DNA from: Microbacterium foliorum
GTDB lineage: Bacteria; Actinomycetota; Actinomycetes; Actinomycetales; Microbacteriaceae
Reading direction: 5' to 3'
NCBI RefSeq assembly: GCF_003367705.1
Contig: NZ_CP031425.1
Span: 1,240,001 to 1,304,000, forward strand
DNA length: 64,000 nucleotides
Made by a program: the position numbers and the translations under genes
The notes under the pieces: model-generated
Database searches by the model: none
The model's input: the letters and a program-made list of their open reading frames with translations, nothing else
What the model was told of the DNA's origin: nothing
Shown: piece after piece, positions 27,412-36,061 of the stretch
Layout: every line of letters begins with the position of its first letter
How positions within the stretch are numbered: position 1 is the stretch's first letter

Positions 27412-28526
27412 CCCAGCGTCATCGGCAGCGAGCGGCCGACGAGACCGCGGCCCTGCGTCGCCAGCGTGCGGGCGAGTTCGCGGATCGCGACGGCTGCGGG
27501 ATCGTCGGAGTCGTCGAGCACGAGGGGAAGACCGGCGTCGCCGCCGGCACGGAGTGCGGGGCTCAGCGGTATCGACGCGAGCAGGGGCGTGGGGGCCGTC
27601 TCCGACAGCGCCGCCGCGACCGCCGCGCCGCCGCCCGAGCCGAACAGATCGACGACGGTGCCGTCCGGAAGCGTGAAGGCGCCCATGTTCTCGACCACGC
27701 CGATCACCCGCTGACCCGTCTGGCGGGCGACGAGACCGCTGCGGATCGCCACGTCCGATGCGGCGGCCTGAGGGGTCGTCACCACGAGCACCTCGGCGTG
27801 CGGCAGCAGCTGGCCGATGGAGATGGCGATATCGCCGGTTCCCGGAGGCATGTCGATCAGCAGGATGTCGAGGTCGCCGAAGAAGACGTCGGTCAGGAAC
27901 TGCTGCACGGTGCGGTGCAGCATGGGTCCTCGCCAGGCCACGACCGCCTCGCCGTCGCGCAGGAACATGCCGATCGAGATCGTCTTCACGCCGTACGCCA
28001 CCGGCGGGAGCATGAGGTCGTCGATCCTGGTCGGCTGCGTGCCGGCGGGGATTCCCAGCAGACCCGGGATCGAGAAGCCGTGCACGTCCGCATCCACGAG
28101 ACCGACGGCGAGTCCCTGGTCGGCGAGGGCCACGGCGAGATTGGCCGTCATCGTCGACTTTCCGACCCCGCCCTTGCCGCTCGAGACCAGGATGACGCGG
28201 GTGAGCGAATCGGGACCGAACGGCATCTGCCGCGGTGCGCGGCCGGCGCGGAGCTTCTCGGTGAGGGCTTTGCGCTCGGTCGGCGTCATCACGCCGACCT
28301 CGACGTCCACCTCGCGGATACCGGGCACCGATGCGGCCGCAGCGCGCACATCCGACTCGATCCGCGCGGCGGCGGGGCACCCGACGATCGTGAGCACGAT
28401 ACCGACGCGGGCGCGGCCGTCGTCGACCGTCACGTCGCGCACCATGTCGAGGTCGCCGATCGGGCGTCGCAGCTCGGGGTCCGTCACCGCGGCGACGGCC
28501 GTGGTGACGGCATCCGCGGTGCTCAT
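27408..28526 (-). CDS. Mrp/NBP35-type P-loop ATPase, iron-sulfur cluster carrier
   Basis: Protein of 372 residues. The N-terminal MIP18/DUF59-like domain covers about residues 1-90 (VTDPELRRPIGDLDMV). A deviant Walker A ATPase domain follows (VSSGKGGVGKSTMTANLAV, then IDMPPGTGDIAISI). Mrp proteins carry and transfer 4Fe-4S clusters. The CxxC pair seen after VENM in many bacterial homologues is absent (VENMGAFTLPDGTVVDLFG), so cluster binding, if any, must use other ligands. It is transcribed with the DUF1003 and MgtE-like genes upstream, with 4-bp overlap. Confidence 0.9.
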   Translation of the reverse strand: MSTADAVTTAVAAVTDPELRRPIGDLDMVRDVTVDDGRARVGIVLTIVGCPAAARIESDVRAAAASVPGIREVDVEVGVMTPTERKALTEKLRAGRAPRQMPFGPDSLTRVILVSSGKGGVGKSTMTANLAVALADQGLAVGLVDADVHGFSIPGLLGIPAGTQPTRIDDLMLPPVAYGVKTISIGMFLRDGEAVVAWRGPMLHRTVQQFLTDVFFGDLDILLIDMPPGTGDIAISIGQLLPHAEVLVVTTPQAAASDVAIRSGLVARQTGQRVIGVVENMGAFTLPDGTVVDLFGSGGGAAVAAALSETAPTPLLASIPLSPALRAGGDAGLPLVLDDSDDPAAVAIRELARTLATQGRGLVGRSLPMTLG

Positions 28527-29059
28527 GAGGAGGATCGACCGCCGGTGCGCGTGTCGCCGGGGGCCTCATCGGCATCACCCAGCTCGGCGAGCATGGCCTT
28601 CAGCTCCTGACGCAGCACGTCGCGCGTCACCACCTGGTTGTTCTTCTCCTCGAGCGCCATGCGCAGGGCGACGATCTCTCTTGCGAGGTACTCCGTGTCG
28701 GCGAGGTTGCGCTCGGCACGCTGACGGTCCTGCTCGATCTGCACCCGGTCACGGTCGTCCTGGCGATTCTGTGCGAGAAGGATCAGGGGTGCCGCGTACG
28801 ACGCCTGCAGCGACAGCATCAGGGTGAGGGCCGTGAACCCGAGTGCGGCGTCGTCGAAGCGCAGGCTCTCGGGCAGCAGGGTGTTCCAGCAGATCCAGGC
28901 GACGCAGAACAGCGTCAGCATGAGCAGGAACGCCGGCGTTCCCATGGCGCGCGCGACCCATTCGGTGAACCGTCCGAAGCGGTCGCGCGACGTGGGTCGC
29001 GATCGCACCGTGCCCCGGCCGAGGGGTGCGTCGAGGCGCGGCGAGCGCGAACGGGCCAT
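28523..29059 (-). CDS. DUF1003 membrane protein
   Basis: Protein of 178 residues. A basic N-terminus, two membrane helices (about 40-60 and 72-97) joined by the DUF1003 loop (ICWNTLLPESLRFDD) and the signature LMLSLQASYAAPLILLAQNRQ are followed by a charged, probably coiled-coil region (residues 100-160). Function unknown. It overlaps mrp by 4 bp and the MgtE-like gene by 1 bp, so the three form one operon. The association with a CBS/MgtE_N protein suggests a role in magnesium or membrane sensing (inference). Confidence 0.88.
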   Translation of the reverse strand: MARSRSPRLDAPLGRGTVRSRPTSRDRFGRFTEWVARAMGTPAFLLMLTLFCVAWICWNTLLPESLRFDDAALGFTALTLMLSLQASYAAPLILLAQNRQDDRDRVQIEQDRQRAERNLADTEYLAREIVALRMALEEKNNQVVTRDVLRQELKAMLAELGDADEAPGDTRTGGRSSS

Positions 29060-30324
29060 CAGCGCACCTCCTTCGGCACGCGGGGCTCGTCGCTGTCATG
29101 CGTGCGCCAGTCGTCTGGCAGGAGGTAGTCGAGCACGTCGTCGATGCTGATGGCGCCGACGAGGCGGTGCGCGGCGTCGACCACCGGCAGCGACACGAGG
29201 TCGTAACTGGCCAGCATCCTCGCGACTTCGGCCGCCGATGCCGTCACCCTGACCGGGTCGAGGCTGTCGTCCATGATCGCGCCGAGGCGCTCGTGCGGCG
29301 GATACCGCAGCATCCGCTGGAAGTGCACCATGCCGAGCAGGCGACCGGTGGGCGTCTCGAACGGCGGGAGCGTCACGAACACGGCCGCGGCGAGGGCGGG
29401 GTGGAGCTCGTGCCGACGGATCAGCGCCAGCGCCTCGGCGACGGTGGCGTCGGCGGAGAGGATGATCGGCTCGGGGGTCATCAGGCCACCCGCGGTGTCG
29501 GGGCCGTAGCGCAGCAGCATCCTGACGTCTTCGGCCTCCTCGGGCTCCATGAGCTCGAGGAGCTGCTCCAGACGGTTCGGCGGAAGCTGCGCGAGGAGGT
29601 CGGCCGCGTCGTCGGGCTCCATCTGGTCGAGGATGTCGGCGGCGCGCTCGTCGCCGAGGCGATCGAGGATGTGCACCTGCTCGTCTTCGGGCATCTCCTC
29701 GAGGGCGTCGGCGAGACGGTCGTCGGACAGCTCCTCGGCCACCTCGATCATGCGCTGCTGAGGCAGATCGAGCAGGGTGTTGGCGAGGTCGGCGGCGTGC
29801 AGCTCCGAGTAGGACGCGACGAGCTGCTCGGCGGACTGCGACTCGCCGGGGGAGCGCTGCTCGGCGACCTCGTTCCACGCCGCGAAGGTCGTCGGTCCCT
29901 TCGCGAAGGGAGAGGCGCTGGTCTTCGGCCGCCGCAGGAAGAGCTGGCTGATCGCCCACTCGCCGAGACGGTTCGGCTCGATCGCGACGTCTTCGATCAC
30001 CGCGGACCCGCCGCCCTCGACGAGGCTGACGCGACGGCCGAGCAGCTCCGCCAGCACGCGCACCTCACCGGCGCGCGGCGAGAACCGCCGCACGTTGATG
30101 AGACCGGTCGTGATGACCTGCCCGGCGCGGATGGAGGTGACCCGCCCGATCGAGAGGAACACATGTCGGCGACCGGGGATCTCGACCACGAGCCCGATGA
30201 CCCGGGGTGCCGCGGTACTTCGGTACACGATGACGACATCACGGACTTTGCCGAGCCGGTCGCCCACGGGGTCGAAGACGGCGCACCCTGCAAGGCGCGC
30301 GGCAAATACCCGTTGTGTGCTCAC
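29059..30324 (-). CDS. PRC-barrel + MgtE N-terminal + CBS-pair protein without a channel domain
   Basis: Soluble protein of 421 residues. Residues 1-90 resemble a PRC barrel (GDRLGKVRDVVIVYRS). Residues 160-280 are the MgtE intracellular N domain of superhelical repeats (ADLANTLLDLPQQRMIEVAEEL, EEMPEDEQVHILDRL). Residues 285-410 are a CBS pair (LMTPEPIILSADATVAEAL, LVSLPVVDAAHRLVGAI). The transmembrane channel of true MgtE is missing: the protein ends after the CBS pair and has no membrane segment. It probably senses Mg2+ or adenine nucleotides and acts on a partner, perhaps the DUF1003 protein. The GTG start follows a TACGCT box by 6 bases. Confidence 0.87.
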   Translation of the reverse strand: MSTQRVFAARLAGCAVFDPVGDRLGKVRDVVIVYRSTAAPRVIGLVVEIPGRRHVFLSIGRVTSIRAGQVITTGLINVRRFSPRAGEVRVLAELLGRRVSLVEGGGSAVIEDVAIEPNRLGEWAISQLFLRRPKTSASPFAKGPTTFAAWNEVAEQRSPGESQSAEQLVASYSELHAADLANTLLDLPQQRMIEVAEELSDDRLADALEEMPEDEQVHILDRLGDERAADILDQMEPDDAADLLAQLPPNRLEQLLELMEPEEAEDVRMLLRYGPDTAGGLMTPEPIILSADATVAEALALIRRHELHPALAAAVFVTLPPFETPTGRLLGMVHFQRMLRYPPHERLGAIMDDSLDPVRVTASAAEVARMLASYDLVSLPVVDAAHRLVGAISIDDVLDYLLPDDWRTHDSDEPRVPKEVR

Positions 30325-30330
30325 CCGTCC

Positions 30331-30336
30331 AGCGTA
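30331..30336 (-). promoter_or_regulatory. Leaderless -10 box TACGCT of the MgtE_N/CBS operon
   Basis: TACGCT on the minus strand, 6 bases before the GTG at 30324. Confidence 0.5.
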
Positions 30337-30434
30337 GTGCGCGGGCCTGGGCGGATGCCGGTGCCGACGCGTCGCGGTCGCCGCCGACCGTGCGGACCAG
30401 GTCCGGCACATGGCGGTCATGGGAGAATGGCGTC

Positions 30435-31190
30435 ATGAGCATGCTGAACCGTCCAGCTGACAGCCGCGACGAGGGCGAGATCGTCGCATCCACCCGCGAT
30501 TACGAGAGCGCCCAGAAGACGGTGTCCACACTGATCGCCCAAGAGGTGCCCGCGCGCGACATCGCGATCATCGGGCAGAGCGTGCGCACGGTGGAGCGGA
30601 TCACCGGACGGCTCGGATACGCCGCGGCGGCGCGGTCGGGTGCCGTCAACGGCATCCTCATCGGCCTGTTCCTCTCGGCGATCCTCGTGATCGGCAACCC
30701 CGAGGTGCCGATGCAGCTCTTCGTCGGCTTCGTGTTCATCGGCGTCGCGCTCGGCATGCTGCTGAGCCTCGTCACCTACGCGATCGTCCGTCGCCGCCGC
30801 GACTTCGCCAGCGTCACGCAGTTCGCCGCCGATCACTACGAGGTGCGCGTGCAGGCGACGTCGCTCGCCAAGGCGCGCCTGGCGCTGGGAGCACCGACGC
30901 CCACGGCCGTGCGTGCGCCGGTGGATCTGAGCGAGCCGCCCCGGTACGGAGAGCGGATCACCCCCGGTGCCTCCGCGCCCACCCCGCCGTCCGCGCCCGA
31001 GCAGCCCGCGCCCGGCACCGAGGCGACTCCGCCGCTGGGCGGGCCGCAGGAAGCCCCTGAGGAGCCGAGCATCCCTCCGCGACCCGCCGATCCCGCGCCT
31101 TCCGCCGATCCCGCGCCTCCTGCCGACGGCACCGGTGCCGCGGACCCCTCGGCACCCGGCGTCCCGCCGCGCTCCGCGGAGACCGCCTGA
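30435..31190 (+). CDS. General stress protein (YflT-type domain) with two TM segments and Pro-rich tail
   Basis: Protein of 251 residues. Residues 15-50 carry the stress-protein pattern STRDYESAQKTVSTLIAQE and VPARDIAIIGQSV. Two membrane helices follow (about 73-92 and 97-118), then a cytoplasmic segment, then a Pro/Ala-rich tail from about residue 165 to the end. The ATG is 8 bases after GGGAGA. It is divergent from the MgtE_N/CBS gene and overlaps the next gene by 1 base. Function beyond a general stress association is not known. Confidence 0.8.
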   Translation: MSMLNRPADSRDEGEIVASTRDYESAQKTVSTLIAQEVPARDIAIIGQSVRTVERITGRLGYAAAARSGAVNGILIGLFLSAILVIGNPEVPMQLFVGFVFIGVALGMLLSLVTYAIVRRRRDFASVTQFAADHYEVRVQATSLAKARLALGAPTPTAVRAPVDLSEPPRYGERITPGASAPTPPSAPEQPAPGTEATPPLGGPQEAPEEPSIPPRPADPAPSADPAPPADGTGAADPSAPGVPPRSAETA

Positions 31191-31918
31191 TGGCTGAAGG
31201 GCAGAGCGACGTGCCGCCGCAGCAACCGGGCCATTCGTCGCCGCCGCCCCCTCCGGGATACGTCCCGCCGCAGGCCCCCGGATACGCATCGTCGCCACCA
31301 CCGACTCCCGGGTACTCGCCACCACCGGCTCCTGGATACGCGTCGCCGCAGGCTCCCGGCTACGCCCCACCGGCCGCACAGGGCTACGCCCCACCGGCCG
31401 CACACGGCTACGCCCCACCGGCCGCACAGGGCTACGCCCCACCGGCCGCACACGGCTACGCGCCACCGGCGGCACAGGGCTACCCCGTGGGCGGATACGC
31501 GGCGGGTGCGTACCCCGCAGCTGTCCCACCGCGCGGTCTCCTCCCGTGGGCGCTCGGTCTGCTGATCCTGATCCCGTTCCCCTTCGTGGGCGGGATCGCC
31601 TCGGGCATCGCGATGGCGGTGAGCGGGGGAGCCTCGCGCCGATTCGGCGGCCCGGCACGGGAGAACGCCAGGACTGCACTCAACTGGGGGCTCACCTATC
31701 TGCTCGTCTCGACGGTGCTGCTGGTGTCGCACTTCGTGATCCTGTTCACCCTGACGGCAGATTCCCCCGCCTCGGGCTTCTACCCGCTCGGGATCCCGAT
31801 CACGCTGTACTTCGCCGTGTCGATCTTCCACCTCGCCCTCGTGATCATGGGTATGGTGCGGGCTTCGGGCGGAAAGATCATGCGCGTGCCGTTTGCGATC
31901 CCGTACCTGCGCGCCTGA
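31190..31918 (+). CDS. Membrane protein with GYxPP repeat N-terminus and DUF4870-like C-terminus
   Basis: Protein of 242 residues. Residues 1-110 are a Pro/Gly/Tyr-rich cytoplasmic region built of GYxPP units, including five nearly identical 8-residue copies. From about residue 113 there are three to four membrane helices (LLPWALGLLILIPFPFVGGI, LTYLLVSTVLLVSHFVILF, the last near 205-225) with the DUF4870-type segment ARENARTALNWGLTYLL. Such tyrosine/proline tails occur on actinobacterial membrane proteins that attract partner proteins. It is coupled to its neighbours by 1-base overlaps. Confidence 0.8.
   Translation: MAEGQSDVPPQQPGHSSPPPPPGYVPPQAPGYASSPPPTPGYSPPPAPGYASPQAPGYAPPAAQGYAPPAAHGYAPPAAQGYAPPAAHGYAPPAAQGYPVGGYAAGAYPAAVPPRGLLPWALGLLILIPFPFVGGIASGIAMAVSGGASRRFGGPARENARTALNWGLTYLLVSTVLLVSHFVILFTLTADSPASGFYPLGIPITLYFAVSIFHLALVIMGMVRASGGKIMRVPFAIPYLRA
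31358..31477 (+). repeat. Five tandem 24-bp units coding for GYAPPAA(Q/H)
   Basis: Five contiguous 24-bp copies, each coding for GYAPPAA followed alternately by Gln or His. The first four differ only at the Gln/His codon, and the fifth has a few silent changes. Near identity at DNA level implies recent expansion and likely length variation between strains. Confidence 0.92.
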
Positions 31919-32568
31919 TGTCCACCGTCTCGGTCGATCTGCCCACGGGGACGACGACCGTCTCGGCCGACTGGGTGCCCGGGACGAACGGCTCGACTGT
32001 CGTCATCGCACACGGTGCGGGTGCGGGCAAGGACCACCCGTTCCTCCAGGGCTATGCGGACGCACTCGGCGCGCTCGGGTTCTCCACGCTGCGGTTCAAT
32101 TTCCCCTACGTCGAGCAGGGGCGCCGGATGCCGGGACCGGCCACGCACGCGATCGCGACGTGGAGGGCCGTCGTGGCGTTCGCACGTGCGCAGGATCCGC
32201 AGGCGGCGGTGTGGGCCACGGGCAAGTCGTACGGCGGGCGCATGGCGTCGATGGCGGTCGCCGAGGGCCTCGTCGTCGACGGTCTCGCCTACCTCGGGTA
32301 TCCGCTGCATGCGCCGGGAAAGCCGGAGAAGCCCCGGGCGGAGCACCTGGCGGCCATCGCCGTTCCGCAGCTGTTCGTCGAAGGGACGAATGATCCCTTC
32401 ATCCAGCCCATCTCGCAGTTCGACGACGTCGTCGCGACGTGCCGGAACGCCAGGGTGGTGTGGATCGACGGCGGCGGCCACACCTTCGAGGTGAAGGGAC
32501 GAAAGCTCCCGGCATCCGAGATCGGCGCGTCTCTCGCGCCGATCGTCGCGGAGTTCGCACGGCCCTGA
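31918..32568 (+). CDS. Alpha/beta hydrolase of the dienelactone-hydrolase/KANL3-Tex30 type
   Basis: Protein of 216 residues. Its start codon overlaps the previous stop by one base (TGATG). Core motifs are VVIAHGAGAGKDHPFLQGYA, the nucleophile elbow WATGKSYGGRMASM (Ser in KSYGG), an Asp in EGTNDPFI and a His in GGGHTFEV. This gives a complete Ser-Asp-His triad. The substrate is unknown; the family contains many uncharacterised small hydrolases. It ends the four-gene run that starts at 30435. Confidence 0.86.
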   Translation: MSTVSVDLPTGTTTVSADWVPGTNGSTVVIAHGAGAGKDHPFLQGYADALGALGFSTLRFNFPYVEQGRRMPGPATHAIATWRAVVAFARAQDPQAAVWATGKSYGGRMASMAVAEGLVVDGLAYLGYPLHAPGKPEKPRAEHLAAIAVPQLFVEGTNDPFIQPISQFDDVVATCRNARVVWIDGGGHTFEVKGRKLPASEIGASLAPIVAEFARP

Positions 32569-32580
32569 GAGCATGGTGGG

Positions 32581-33318
32581 GTGAGTCTCGAACGAATCGC
32601 CCTGATCGCCGATGTGCATGGCAACCTGACCGCACTCGACACGGTGCTCGAAGACATCCGGCGGCGGGGGATCACCCGCATCGTCAACCTCGGCGACACG
32701 GCGGGCAAAGGACCGCGCGGGGAGGCTGCGGTGCAGCGCTGCCGTGCGGCCTGCGAGGTGAGCGTCCGCGGCAACTGGGACGACTTCCTCCCCTCGATCC
32801 CCGACGACGGGCCGGCCGAGATGCTCTGGTGGCGTGACGAGCTGTCGCCCTCCAGCAGGGCATGGCTCGGAGCGCTTCCGCTGAGTGTCGACATCGCGCT
32901 CAGCGGTCGGCGGATCCGCCTGTTCCACGCATCGGCGCAGAGCCCGCACGTCAGGGTGCACCATCGGCACACGCCCGAGCAGTTCTCGGCGATGTTCGAG
33001 GCGACGGAGATGACCGGCGACGGACCGCTGCCCGACGTCGTCGGCTATGCCGACATCCACGACGCCTACATCGAGACGAACGACGGACGCACGCTGTTCA
33101 ACGTCGGCAGTGTCGGGAACCCGCTCGACACGCCCGTGTCGTCGTACGTGGTCCTCGAAGGAGGGGCGTCGGCCGACGACCCCTTCGCCGTGCAGTTCGT
33201 GCGGGTGCCGTACGACATCGAGGCCGAGATCGCCGTCGCCGAATCGCTCGACATGCCGACGACCGACGTATGGTCGATCGAGCTCCGCACGGCCGTGTTC
33301 CGCGGACGCCAGTCGTGA
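32581..33318 (+). CDS. Calcineurin-like metallophosphoesterase (YfcE/MJ0936-like)
   Basis: Protein of 245 residues. Metal-binding motifs in order are IADVHGN (D-x-H), NLGDTAGKGP (GD), RGNWDD (GN) and LFHAS (His). The last motif is usually G-H-T-H and reads GYADIHDAY here, keeping one His. It probably hydrolyses phosphodiesters with two metal ions. GTG start. The coding end overlaps the next gene by 4 bp (GTGA). Confidence 0.85.
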   Translation: MSLERIALIADVHGNLTALDTVLEDIRRRGITRIVNLGDTAGKGPRGEAAVQRCRAACEVSVRGNWDDFLPSIPDDGPAEMLWWRDELSPSSRAWLGALPLSVDIALSGRRIRLFHASAQSPHVRVHHRHTPEQFSAMFEATEMTGDGPLPDVVGYADIHDAYIETNDGRTLFNVGSVGNPLDTPVSSYVVLEGGASADDPFAVQFVRVPYDIEAEIAVAESLDMPTTDVWSIELRTAVFRGRQS

Positions 33319-33713
33319 GAGGCCTGCATCACGTCGAGATCTGGGTGCCGAGCCTCGACGAGGCCGTCGAGAGCTGGAGCTGGCTGCTCGCACGACTGGG
33401 GTTCGCGCTCACCGGGGAGTGGCCGGACGGACGCACGTGGACGGCAGGGAGCGCCTATGTGACGGTCACGACCTCCCCGAACCTCTCGTCGGCAGCACAC
33501 GATCGGCGTCGTGCGGGCGTGAACCACCTGGCGTTCTGGGGCGGTACGCGCATCGAGGTCGACGCCGTGCTCGCCGACGCGGAGGCCCACGGATGGCATC
33601 CGCTGTATCACGAGAGATACCCGCATGCCGGGGGACCGGACCACTACGCCGGGTGGGCGGAGAACGCTCAGGGTTTCAAAGTCGAGATCGTCGCCGACCC
33701 GCCGTCAGAGTGA
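33315..33713 (+). CDS. VOC-family (glyoxalase/dioxygenase fold) protein
   Basis: Small protein of 132 residues with two beta-alpha-beta-beta-beta modules. The start is GLHHVEIWVPSLDEAVES (a metal-ligand His), the middle has GVNHLAFWG (second His) and the end has NAQGFKVEIVAD (Glu). It therefore has a plausible metal site, but the reaction is unknown. GTG start coupled to the phosphoesterase stop. Its last 9 bases overlap the convergent kinase-like gene. Confidence 0.83.
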   Translation: MRGLHHVEIWVPSLDEAVESWSWLLARLGFALTGEWPDGRTWTAGSAYVTVTTSPNLSSAAHDRRRAGVNHLAFWGGTRIEVDAVLADAEAHGWHPLYHERYPHAGGPDHYAGWAENAQGFKVEIVADPPSE

Positions 33714-34595
33714 GGTGAGCTCGGCGTCGGCGAGCAGCCGATGCATCGTGGAGAGTCCGAGAGCGCTCATGTCGGGATGCGAGTCCTCGTAGTACCAGAC
33801 CAGTCCCATCGCCTGCTGCAGCGCCCAGGCCGCGCCGCGCAGCCATTCAGCCTCGCCTGAACCGAGGCGGTCGCGGAGGATCCGACGACGCGGGCCGTCG
33901 AACAGATGCCAGGCGCCGACGAGGTCGAGCGCAGCGTCAGCCGGTCCGAAGCCGCCGCCGTCCAGGACGCCGACCAGGTGATCATCCGACACCAGCAGGT
34001 TGAACGGCGTCAGGTCCCGGTGACTCATGACATCGGGGCCGGACGGGGGAACGACACGCAGTGCGCGCCACAGTCGCTGCACGCGAGCGGTGTCGAGCAG
34101 ATGGCTGCTCCGGTCGATGCACAGCGCGATCCACTCGTCATGGTCGGTGAGGGCACCGCCGCGGCCCTGCCCGTCGAAGACACGTCCGCGCACGTCGGCC
34201 GTCCGCAGCGACGCGATCAGCTCGGCGAGGTCCATCGCCAGCGAATCGGATGCCTCCTGGTGATCGTGACTCGCGGTCTCTCCGGGCACCCAGGTCTGCA
34301 CGGCCCAGGCGGACGGATACTCGGAGGTCGGCTCGCCGATGCCGACGGGCTGCGGTGCCGCGACGGTGCAGGTCTGCGCGAACTCGGACATCGCCTCGGC
34401 CTCTGCGGCCAGCGCCGTCTCCGTCGCGGGGAGCAGCGGGAACCGTGCCGCCAGATCATCGCCGATGCGGATGATCCGGTTCACGGTCCCGGAGGTGCGC
34501 ACACGCCGGAGGGGGAGGAGGGCGAACTCGGGGAAACGTCCGACGATCAGCCGCGCGGCGTCGTCGTCGGTGAGCTCGAGCTCGCCCTCATGCAT
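33705..34595 (-). CDS. Aminoglycoside-phosphotransferase-fold kinase
   Basis: Protein of 296 residues with an intact APH fold. It has an N-lobe (VNRIIRIGDDLAARFPLL), hinge (WAVQTWVPGETAS), the catalytic loop MSHRDLTPFNLLV (His, Asp, Asn all present) and the metal loop GVLDGGGFGPADAALDL with its Asp. It phosphorylates a small hydroxylated molecule; the true substrate is unknown and need not be an antibiotic. It follows the aminopeptidase gene by 7 bases and is probably cotranscribed. Compare the degenerate relative at 48004. Confidence 0.85.
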   Translation of the reverse strand: MHEGELELTDDDAARLIVGRFPEFALLPLRRVRTSGTVNRIIRIGDDLAARFPLLPATETALAAEAEAMSEFAQTCTVAAPQPVGIGEPTSEYPSAWAVQTWVPGETASHDHQEASDSLAMDLAELIASLRTADVRGRVFDGQGRGGALTDHDEWIALCIDRSSHLLDTARVQRLWRALRVVPPSGPDVMSHRDLTPFNLLVSDDHLVGVLDGGGFGPADAALDLVGAWHLFDGPRRRILRDRLGSGEAEWLRGAAWALQQAMGLVWYYEDSHPDMSALGLSTMHRLLADAELTSL

Positions 34596-34602
34596 CCCGA
34601 GG

Positions 34603-36024
34603 TCAGCCCTGGACCCGAGCGATCCAGGCCTCGACCTCGTCGGCGGTGCGGGGGATGTCCGCCGAGAGGTTGACCGGACCGTCCTCGGTCATCAGGATGT
34701 CGTCTTCGATCCGCACGCCGATGCCGCGGTACTCGACCGGCACGGTGAGGTCATCGATCTGGAAGTACAGGCCGGGCTCGATCGTGAACACCATCCCCGG
34801 GGCCAGGATGCCGTCGTAGTACATCTCGCGCCGGGCCTGCGCGCAGTCGTGCACGTCGATGCCGAGGTGGTGCGACGTGCCATGGACCATGTATCGCCGG
34901 TGCTGCCCGCCGGCGTCGCCGTCGAGAGCCTCCTGCGCGGTGACGGGGAGCAGGCCCCACTCGGCGACGCGCTCGGCGATCACGCGCATCGCGGCCTCGT
35001 GCACCTCGCGGAAGCGCACGCCGACGCGTGCGGCGGCGAAGGCGGCGTCCGCCGCCTCGCGCACGGTCTCGTATACGCGACGCTGGACGTCGGTGAACGT
35101 GCCGGAGACCGGGAGGGTGCGCGTGATGTCGGCGGTGTAGAGGCTGTCGGCCTCGACGCCGGCATCCACGAGGATCAGGTCGCCGGGCACCACGGTGCCG
35201 TCGTTGCGCGTCCAGTGCAGGTAGCAGGCGTGCGGACCCGACGCGGCGATGGTGTCGTAGCCCTCGCCGTTCCCGTCCTCGCGGGCGCGGCGGTGGAAGA
35301 CGCCCTCGACCACGCGCTCGCCGCGGGCGTGCGCGATCGCGGCGGGCAGAGAGCGGATGATGTCGTCGAACCCCTGGGCGGTGATGTCGACGGCGCGGCG
35401 CATCTCGGCGATCTCGAACTCGTCCTTGACCAGACGCAGCTCGGAGACGAAACGGGTGAGGTCGTCGTCCTCCTCCAGCACGAGTTCGCCGTCGACGCCG
35501 ACATAGCGGTCGAGGTGCTCGGTGGCGATGTCGAGGTCGGCGGCGACGCCCGCGAGCGACGGACGGGGGCCGATCCAGAACTCGCCGACGGTCGCGTCCG
35601 CGTAGAACTCGGTCGTCGTGCGGTCGGCGCGCTCGCGGAAGTAGAGGGTGACGTCATGCCCTCCGTCGGTCGGCTCGAACACCAGCACCGAGTCGGGCTC
35701 TGCGTCTGCCGCCCAGCCGGTGAGGTGCGCGAACGCGGAGTGCGCGCGGTACGGGTAGTCGGTGTCGTTGCTGCGCTGCTTGAGCGAGCCCGCGGGGATG
35801 ACGAGACGTGCGCCGGGGAACGCGGCGGACACGGCGGCGCGACGCGTCGCGGCGAACGACGCCTGCGGGCGGGGAGCCGGGACCGACTCCGGGCGCTCGG
35901 CCCACCCGGTCGAGATCGTGTCGAGGAAGCCGCGGGGGAACGGCTGCTTGCGGTTCGTGGTCGTCGCTTCGACGGGGGTCTCTGTCGTGGGCTCTGCGAT
36001 CGTGTCGCGGTCTGCGGTGCTCAT
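34603..36024 (-). CDS. Xaa-Pro aminopeptidase (M24B)
   Basis: Protein of 473 residues. The N-terminal aminopeptidase-P domain covers about residues 50-200 (FAATRRAAVSAAF, NDTDYPYRAHSAFAHLTGW), then the pita-bread catalytic domain. Metal ligands are visible: ILVDAGVEADSLYTADITRT (two Asp), MVHGTSHHLGIDVHD (His), VFTIEPGLYF (Glu) and GVRIEDDILMT (Glu). It releases N-terminal residues before proline in the cytosol. A CAGACT box lies 6 bases before the ATG, giving a possible leaderless start. Confidence 0.93.
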   Translation of the reverse strand: MSTADRDTIAEPTTETPVEATTTNRKQPFPRGFLDTISTGWAERPESVPAPRPQASFAATRRAAVSAAFPGARLVIPAGSLKQRSNDTDYPYRAHSAFAHLTGWAADAEPDSVLVFEPTDGGHDVTLYFRERADRTTTEFYADATVGEFWIGPRPSLAGVAADLDIATEHLDRYVGVDGELVLEEDDDLTRFVSELRLVKDEFEIAEMRRAVDITAQGFDDIIRSLPAAIAHARGERVVEGVFHRRAREDGNGEGYDTIAASGPHACYLHWTRNDGTVVPGDLILVDAGVEADSLYTADITRTLPVSGTFTDVQRRVYETVREAADAAFAAARVGVRFREVHEAAMRVIAERVAEWGLLPVTAQEALDGDAGGQHRRYMVHGTSHHLGIDVHDCAQARREMYYDGILAPGMVFTIEPGLYFQIDDLTVPVEYRGIGVRIEDDILMTEDGPVNLSADIPRTADEVEAWIARVQG

Positions 36025-36061
36025 CGCTCCAGTCTGTCACCTGCGCGGAGCGCGCGGCATC

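Noticed and set aside
31358..31477. CRISPR array
   Set aside because: The 24-bp units are contiguous without spacers and stay in frame within a protein gene.
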